In this document: positions 26,033-35,000 of the stretch, piece after piece
Numbering within the stretch: position 1 is the stretch's first letter
How the letters are laid out: each line of letters opens with the position of its first letter
DNA from: Candidatus Omnitrophota bacterium
Lineage (GTDB): Bacteria; Omnitrophota; Omnitrophia; Omnitrophales; Aquincolibacteriaceae
Direction of reading: 5' to 3'
Assembly (NCBI GenBank): GCA_020632475.1
Contig: JACKFM010000005.1
Location: 4,246-68,245, forward strand
Length of the DNA: 64,000 bases
The notes under the pieces: generated by a model
What the model saw: the letters and a program-made list of their open reading frames with translations, nothing else
What the model was told of the DNA's origin: nothing
Databases searched by the model: none
Translations under genes and position numbers: made by a program

Positions 26033-26041
26033 TTAGGCCGC
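26009..26041 (-). other. Conserved post-stop sequence of giant gene 3
   Basis: Plus strand TTTACCGGACGCCGTTCTTT continues with ACGCTTAGGCCG across the stop codon, matching the sequence at 11299-11331 behind giant gene 2. It may be a shared 3' regulatory or recombination site. Confidence 0.6.
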
Positions 26042-29000
26042 TTTACGGATTTCGGCTTTGGCCTGATAGTCGGCAATAAAGCCGGCAAAGAGAGAACGTT
26101 TGAAGTTAACGGAAATTTGCAAATGGCCATTTGCATCGGGTCGAACATGATATTCAAGAAGCTCGGTTGCATTTCCGGGAAGGCTCTTGAGCAATTCGGC
26201 CAATCGGGTTTCGATTTCTGAGGCCTGCATCCCTTCCGGTGAGTCGAGCCCGCCTGCAATCAGGAGCGCTGAGACCACCTGAAGTGCGGATTCCCCGATT
26301 TCATAAACAGGGTTCCAGGATTCAGTTTCTTGCGCATTAATTCCCACTTGAACAAGCAGCGCATTCGTCGTTCCTCCACCTGCGAATTTCTGAATACTCG
26401 GCAAAACGTGCTGGTTATAAAGCTGCGCCGCCCGGATACGGTCGAGATCATTGCGGGTGGTAAACGCAAGATGCGCCTCCCGCATACGGCTCTGTTCGTC
26501 TTCAATGGCCTGTGTGCGGCCGGAAAAGATTACGCGTTCCGTATGGGCAAGGACATCGTCTTGTAAAAGCGCATCGACCAAACCTTGAACAGTGACATCA
26601 TTATCTCCGTCAAGCAAATGAACAGCCAGCATCAACTGTTTCCCGAAAAGCCCTGACTCCCTTAAAAATTGCATCAAATCATTCACAAACGCCTGCACTT
26701 TTTGAGCGGTCTCTTCGTCAATTTTTCCAAGCTCTTGGGCTGCAGCTAACTTCGCGGCAACTTTTGCTTCAAAGGCAGCTGTAAACTCTTCAATAAATTG
26801 ATCAATTCCCACCCTCGCGATTTCAGAACGTACAAACGCCGCCGCTTCAGGGTCCTCCGTCTGCTCCAGAACCGCCGTCAGTGTCCGATCCATCGAAATA
26901 TTCTCCGACGCCCCAACCGTTTCAATACCCGTACGCAATTCGGGGCGAAAGTACCTGGGGTAGGAACGACGCAGAGCGGCTTCAAATTCACGGGCCATTT
27001 CATCAAAAGATTCATAATGTGTTTCGTCACTCAATCTTGCCTTTAGAATGACCTTTTGCACCGCCTCAGGTACTCCCGTAAGATCAACAGGTTGGATATT
27101 GGTTTGATAACTTTCAATATTGACCGGGGTTCCATCTGAAACATCCCGATCGTCAAAATTCTTTAAATTTTCCAACATCGTCATATCGGCTTGGGCATGC
27201 ACATGCTCATCAATTTCAGCCTGATAGGATTCAAAAATCAAATCACCCAGCAGGGCGATATCGCTGTATTTAACCGGTGTTTTCAGATCCTCCATCGGCG
27301 GAATATTAGGATCCGGCACGGCAACATCATCCAAGTCAATCAAAACAGGCCTCGTCCGGAGCAAAAAGCGCAAATTAAGAGGAACCACATCCCGGTGAAA
27401 TACTCCGTGTTTTTGATAAGTCTCGGATAAACTCTTGATTAACGTAAGAATTCCCTCCAGTCTCTGCATCAAAGTGAGCTCATAAAGCATTTCCCCTTGA
27501 ATCATTTCCATCTCAACAATCCCTTTTTCATCGTCAATGTGATAAAACTTCACAAAAGGAGTGTCCTGATCAGCTGACATTCTCATCAGGAGTTCTTTAT
27601 TTCGTCTAAGATCGTCTTGATGGTAGTCTTCAACCGCTTTGATCACTCGCAGCTGAGGGCCTTGGTCCGGCCAGTCAATGCGCACTAAAAAGACGGGCTG
27701 ACGGTCGAAAGATCGAAGAAGGCGGTAGCTCCGCTCGCCATTTTTCAGAGTCACCTCATAGCCTTCCCTCATAAGCGCCCTTGCCCGCTCAAAGGCCTCA
27801 TACGCTTGATTAAATTGGGAATCCGCCACATCAACGGTAATGCTGCCTTTGGATTCCGGCAGAGAAACCGGACTGGACACTTCCTGTACTTGAGGGAAAA
27901 TATTTCGGATTTCCTGACTTGCAGGCACTTCCTTTTCTAACCGGTTAAGCAGCTCGATAATATTATCAATATGTCCCTTGGATGATGCGCTGAGCGCGTA
28001 GGCGTTCCCCTGAAACTCGGGATAATAATGAATGAGCCGAAGCGCTCTAAGATAAGCAACTCCCCGGCTGACAGTCCGCCGATCCATGTCACTTTCAAAC
28101 TCAATCATCGCTAACTTCAGAGGCTGATCTGAATTTGCAATCAAAGCAAATAATTTCGCAATCGCGCTTGTCGCTTCCGTACGCATTTCGGTTCTGTCCA
28201 AAGAACCGAAGGGCTTATGCAGTCCCGTCACATCGGTGACGGGGCGCATTTCGGTTCTGTCCAAAGAATCGAAGCTCTTATGCAGTCCCGTCACATCGGT
28301 GACGGGGCGCATTTCGGTTCTGTCCAAAGAATCGAAGCTCTTATGCAGTCCCGTCACATCGGTGACGGGGCGCATTTCGGTTCTGTCCGCCGGAGGCTGC
28401 TCGTCGGAGTCGGGCTTACCCTGTCCCCCAGGGGGACTGTTCCCTTTTTCTTCTCCGCCGGCGGCCAATTGGCGTTTGCTGATATCCAGCAGTTCAAGGG
28501 TTGATGCATATAATTTTTCCTCGACAGCTAAAACTTCACGGCCGAGTTGGTCAAGGCGATGATGTAATTCTGAAGGCGCTGGCATTTGTAAGATTGTATT
28601 TTCATCTCCCAACGAAGGATCTTCATCTGTCCAGACTTGCATGGCTTGCACAACTTTTTCTTTAAATGTCTCTTTCCCCGAATGATTGGCTGCGAATTCT
28701 GAAATCTCGTCACTGATCGCGGCGGCCTCCCCCCGAAGCCGCGCAACCTCATCAAATGCAAATGCGAGTTCCGACAAGTTTGAATCTTGCATGAGATTAC
28801 GATTCATGGATTCAAACGACTCCCGTGTAAATTCAATCGCCGAAAATCCCATCCAATCGCGGTTCTCGTTAAAAATCTCCTGATAAAAGAGCATGAGTAC
28901 CAATAAACGCAAATAACTTTGTTTCAGTTGATTGAGAGAATTTTCTGTAAAGGTTCCGTAATAGACTCTTTTCAAATCATCTTCCGGAATCCCAAAGGCT

Positions 29001-32000
29001 TCTGAAACCGACTCCAGAGTTTGATTTATCCCTTCTTCAAAGTATCGAGCCGCTTGTTTTTCATAAACCGTCATAAGCGATGCGCGGGAAGCCCGCTTTA
29101 TTTTCAAAACCTCCTGGTCAGTGTCAACAGGTCCGAGAATTAAAAAAACCGTCTCGTTATAAGCAAAAGCCTCTTGTGTCTTGATTGCACCGGGGTATTG
29201 TTCATTCAGCTTCGCAATGGATTCCGTGAGCGAAATATTCCCTAACTGTTCACCTGATAATTGAATCCTTCCTGAACTATCTAGTTTCTCAATAGCAAAA
29301 GAAGAAAGTTTCAGGCGGTTTGCAGTGATAAGGCTATCGAACATGACCAGCTCGTCATTTTGGTTAAGATGAAGCATCGTTTCAACAGTATTTGCGCCCT
29401 GATTCTGCAAATAATGAATCACACTTCGTAGAAAGGCGGCAGCTTCTCCGGAGTAAACCCATTCGGGCGGAAATCCGATTTCACCGAGACTGGCAATTCC
29501 TTTCGCTCCTTCGTCGAATGCAAATTCAGCAAAAGCGATCATCCGTCCCGTTTCATCCAAAGCGCGGATGAGTTTTCCACTGGGCTGCATCCACTGACGA
29601 TCCTCATAGACCGCATCTTCCACCCACCCTAAGGCGCGGCTGATTTCGGTCATTCTGCCAACTACCGACCTTTTCAGTGTCTGGAACGTAATCTTGTCAA
29701 AATCGATCCAATCCATTTCTTGAATCGTGCGCATTTCGGTTCTGTCCAAAGAATCGAAGGTCTTATGCAGTCCCGCCACATCGGTGACGGGGCGCATTTC
29801 GGTTCTGTCCAAAGAACCGGAGGGCTTATGCCGTGCCAACGCATCGGCGTTGGTGCGCAATTCGGAGTGATCGGAATCAGCGCCGCCCGGCTCCGTTGGG
29901 GGAGTGTCGAAGCCCCCTGCCGCCCGTCTCTGTTGGTAATCATGGTTAAGAAAGGTATTTAATAGGAATTCCCTAACGGCTTTTCCACTTGAAAGGCCCA
30001 CTAAAATCTCACGTTGCTCAGCTGTTATTTTATTGCCTTCAAACAGACCTTCCGCAAGTCCTTCAATAAAGTATTCATCGCTAGGGTGACGCCGGGAATG
30101 ATGTATCTGACTAGGTGCGGCCATAGCCATATCGACAGCTTCATCCAGAAGCGTATAATGGCCCTCAATATCTGCAGGAAATGATTCGATCGGAAAAATA
30201 TCAGAACCATCTGTAAACGTAAAGTCGGACCATTGGTCAAGAACAATTAAATTCTCAGGGTGAGAAATAGGAATCATTCCCACGCTCATCAACTCCCCGG
30301 TTTCTTTGCCCATCGCATGAGCCATTTTTTCAATAAGCCGTTTTCTTTTTTCTCTATCGGGTATTATTTTCTTCCAATCCTTCGCATCATAATCGTTTTC
30401 TTCTTTGAAAGTATCAATCGGAAAACTTGGATACTTCTCATAGGACGAACGGATTGAACCCGGGGCAAGTCTAAGAATATATCCTTGTTCCTGACGGCCG
30501 TTTAAGCGAAAATGAATATTTGCAAGACCTCTTACGGATATTCCATCGTCAAACCTTTTATCTAATTTTCGTTTTACACCTAAGCTATACTCTTCACGAT
30601 CGGCTTCCGGCAGCTGAACTCCCCCACGCAACACTTTATAATTATAATCATAACCCCCGTCGGGATTTCCAACCCCCTTAATTTCGATCAGAAACTCCTT
30701 ACCATCAATCACGACGATAATAGGTAACCCGTCTTTTAACAAAACCCCCGTGCGTCCTTCATTCAAAATGGATTCCGAACCACCCCATCCATCGCTTACC
30801 GTTTGGGCTGGCGTATACAGCATAAGAATCGAAAAAGGACTCCTGTCTTGACGGCTGCTGGTTACGAGTATTTGGTTTCCATTAAATAGACTTTTAAATT
30901 CCTCTAAATTGTCCGGCAAATTTTCCCAGTCCGTTGTTTTTGTAAATTTAGTCATTTCAACATCCTGCACTTCAAGCGGTATAATTCCGGCATTTTTTGA
31001 ACTGGTAAAAAGGGCGCCCATCGCCATAACATCGCGTTTGTTTCTAATGGAAGGTTTATCGGAGAAAATAGGCTGTAATTTCTGGTTTTCATCTCTGAGA
31101 AACCCAATAAGTACGTCGCCATTTTTTTTACCCTCGGCCATACGGCTTTGAATTTCTGCAATCGGCAATAGAGTCGAACTCCGCATTTCGGTTCTGTCCA
31201 AAGAATCGAAGGGCTTATGCAGTCCCGCCACATCGGTGACGGGGCGCATTTCGGACTTACCGGCCGCTTCGGGTAGGGATAATGCACTGCTTCCAAGTAC
31301 AGAGCTCTCTATTTGGGCTTCTCGCAGCTTTTCAACGGCAAGTAATAAGAACCTGGAAGCGCCGCCCTTTCTTTTATCTGAGGCGGGATGATTCTCTTCG
31401 ATCAAATGATTTAAGTTCTCGATAAAACCACCCAAAGTCTGCGAAAGATAATGCCAATAGGCCGACGATCGCACCGGTTCGTCTCCCTGTAAAACTTCCT
31501 TTAACTTTTCGAGTTCGGCAAGAAAATGATTGATGCGCTCTTCAGCTTCCCTTTTGACCGGATATTCTTGCGGAAACTTTTTGATATTCGCAACCTGATT
31601 TCCCGCTTCAACGAGCAATGTATGGATCTGTTCTCGTCCATCACCTTTTTGGCGGGCTTTACGCACTGCGCTGTCGCTGGCAGAATAGCGATCATCCAAT
31701 TCCCGCAGCTCGGGCTTTCCCGTCTGCCCCCCTTCTTGTTCATTGGCCAATTCACTAAAATCCGGGGGCAGATTGGCCGTCCCTTCAAATTTTGCACGGG
31801 CCGCATTAAACAAGAAATAATAACGAAAAATAAGAGCTTGCACTTGTTGGGCTGTATTCGTTGTCCGCAAAGCAGATCCATCTTCTTTCTGTTCCAAAAC
31901 ATCGGGACGTAATTCCATAACAGGTGGATCAAATGTGTCATTGGGATTTATCTTTAATCGGTTGTAATAGTTTCCAAACAATGTCCGTGCAATCGCTCTT

Positions 32001-35000
32001 TCCTTTTCATTTTCAATCCGGCTGGGATAAAAGACCTGATGAACGTTATCGTTACCGTAAAAAAGCAGTGTTTGTTGGACCGGCTTTTCTTTCCGATCTT
32101 TCGTCATATACGCCGTAATTGCCTCGAGTATAAGCGGCACCGTTCCCTCAACACCTTCTTCAACCCATAAAACTTTAGGATGCCGAAGAATCCCCATCTC
32201 TTCAATTTCCGTCATTCGCGTTGAAAGCCATTGTCTAAATTTCCGATCTTTATTCTTTTCAATCTCTGAGATGAGTTGCCGTACGACCTCCCGGTTTCGC
32301 TCCGAATCATCATGCACAGATTCTGATAATTTTTCCCCGATTTTTTTAGCACGATCAAATAAAAAACCGCCGGGATTTATTTGTGTCGAATTCATATGAT
32401 AAACAGTCCCTATGGCTCCCTTTTTATTTTCACCCAATCTTTCCAATGCGTCCTTGATTGTAAAAATAGCCGCCGCACCGCGGGCAATATAAACCGGGTG
32501 ATATCCCTTTGTTTCATGCTGTTTGATCAACTCCGTAAAAGAGGCCACAAGCCGCCAAATCATAAAGTGATCTTCCCACCGATCACCCCATCCTTTCGCA
32601 AACCTTCGCGCATCAAACCCATGTTGTTTTACTTCTTCAAACTGAGCATCGAATAACCGCCGTCCTTCTCCCTTACTTTCAACCATCTGCTCAGAGACCA
32701 TCTCTCTGACAACAATCTCCTTTAAATCCTTTAGATGAATAAAGCCCTTTCGGAGATATCCATCGATAATGCTTTCCTTGGCTTCATAATAGCGATTAAG
32801 CGGCTCATTCCTTGCGATATCAGGAATCAATTTTTCTAAATTACCGCGTAATGCTACCGTGTAGTAAAAATCTTTATCCGCAGGATTTGCTTTGTATTTT
32901 TTGACATATAAGTCCCGCCGGACCAAAGCCACGTCATCCGGATGCAGCCCCCGATCTAAAAGACTACGTTTCACCCTTGCCAAATGGGTGTCGACTAAAG
33001 CCTTATCTTTTGATGCGCTTACTTTAGTTGAGAAATATCCCGCGATTTTGTATTCAAACTCAGTTTCAGCGATCGATTCAGCAATTCGCAACAATTCAAG
33101 CGGGCTAAGCCGTTTGGAGCTGGCGGCTTTTCCCCCTTGAAACAGATTTTCCCGAAGCTCGGATTTTTCCGCCTGTCCGTCAGGCAAACCTGATAAAGGC
33201 TGTTGGCCAGAGTCGAGTTTAGCCCGTCCTTCTAGAGGGCTGCCCCTTTTGTTTTTCATTTTCAAATTATTCAACGCCGGAATAAGATCAACACCAACGC
33301 GCAATTCGGGTTTGTCTAAAAGAGCCGCTTCGGGGCCTGTCAAGATGGCCGGGGTGGTTTGGGGCGCGAGAAGTTTTAAGATGTTCGCATCGGTAAGTTG
33401 ACCGGGTTCGTGCAGCCCGCGAAGACCGTTCAGAAAACGGTCAACATGGGCCTGCCATTTTTTAATCAGCTCGACAGTCTCCGCCGAAGCTTGTCGGGAG
33501 TTTTTTCCCAGAACCTCATCAAGATAACGCGTCATACTTCCCGCTTTTGTAATCCTTTCCGTATCGGCCAGGTCACGGATAATTTGGTCACGCCATTGCT
33601 TCAGCATGAATCTTGAAGCATCATTCGTATCTCGAACTCCACTTTGCGAAATACCTTTCACAAGATACGCTTCACGAATAAGTCTGTCCCTCGTTCCCCG
33701 TAAAAACGCCGCGTGCAGATCAACCTTGCCGTCCTCGACTTTGAGATAATCCGCCCAGCTCACTTCCCCGTTCATATGCGCCCGGTAATTCGTTTTGTCC
33801 GGAATGTTTTTGATTGCGGGCATCATCAGCACATAAGAAATGCCTTTGGCTTTGAGTTCGTACGTCAGACCTTCGGCATGGAAACCTCCTGCCACAAGCA
33901 CCGCGCTTTTTGTTTTGTTCTTTTCAAGCAATGCCCGCATGTTTTTAATGAGGGCCCGGTCGCGTTTTTCCGAGTTAGTATAAAAATCAAGGTGCGGCTG
34001 CATTCTTTCTAAGAGCTTTGCGATATCGGATCGCCGGTCAATGCCATCCTCGGCCATATCCAATGTCTCCATGCGGGTCATCACAGCTTTGAGCTTTGCC
34101 CAGTCGCTGCGGCCCAGTTCAAGTTTGGCTAGGTGTTTCACCAGCCCGAGGACTTCACTACGCCGGTCAAGGTTGCGTTCTTCGTCATTTTGAAAGAGAC
34201 TTTCTTTGACTTTCCGGGCATAAGTTTCGAAATCATCAAAAAGCTGAGTCCCTTCGATATCGCGCAAGCGTTTTTGATTACCCACCTGATCTCGAAGCTG
34301 CTTTGAAGCCTTCACACGGATTTTATATTTAAAGACAAGCCCTTTTAAAAAAAGCGCAAAGGCCTGGGGTGTAATCTGTGAGGTCTGAAACGACTGAAAC
34401 TCACGGTTAAGCTCAGCCTCTTCGGCTCTAACCTCTTCAGAAGGGTCCATTTCTGTTAAGGCATGCCGGACAGTATCGGCAATCTCTTCGACTTCGGTTT
34501 CAATGGATGGCTCCGAAGCTTTGGCTCGCCCGGCCTCTTCAACCAAAAGCGCAAGTTGTGAGCCCTGCTTCGGCGCCTTTACGGCCGCAAGCTTTTGAAG
34601 AACACTCATGAGATCAGAGTCGTTATCGCCGAAGGACTGAAGCGCCCTGTCGATTGCGAGAAGTTCTTTGGAATAGATTTCTGTTTTTTCTGTTTCAATC
34701 TCTTGGGATAATTGATTCAAACGCGGTTCAATCTCTTTTTCTTTGTTTGCAGCAGCAAGAAAGAAACGCAGGCCTTGTTTATAAAGTTCCCAGTCTTCAA
34801 TGCCATGGTAGACTGCCGGAGAATCACTAAAGATCGCCGCAGCCGTTCCCCCCGAGACTTCGCCACAGTCAAAGTAATCTGAGAAAACTTTTTTGAGAAC
34901 GTCCTTATCGGGAAAGCTTTTAAAAATTCCTGCATCCAGGTCCGAGGCCGCACCTTCAAGGCCGACGAGCCGGACACCGTAAGCGGACTGGGTATGCTCG

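Noticed and set aside
28182..31254. Regular repeats considered as a CRISPR array
   Set aside because: The 63-bp units are tandem without unique spacers and lie in frame inside a coding sequence; no cas gene is present.
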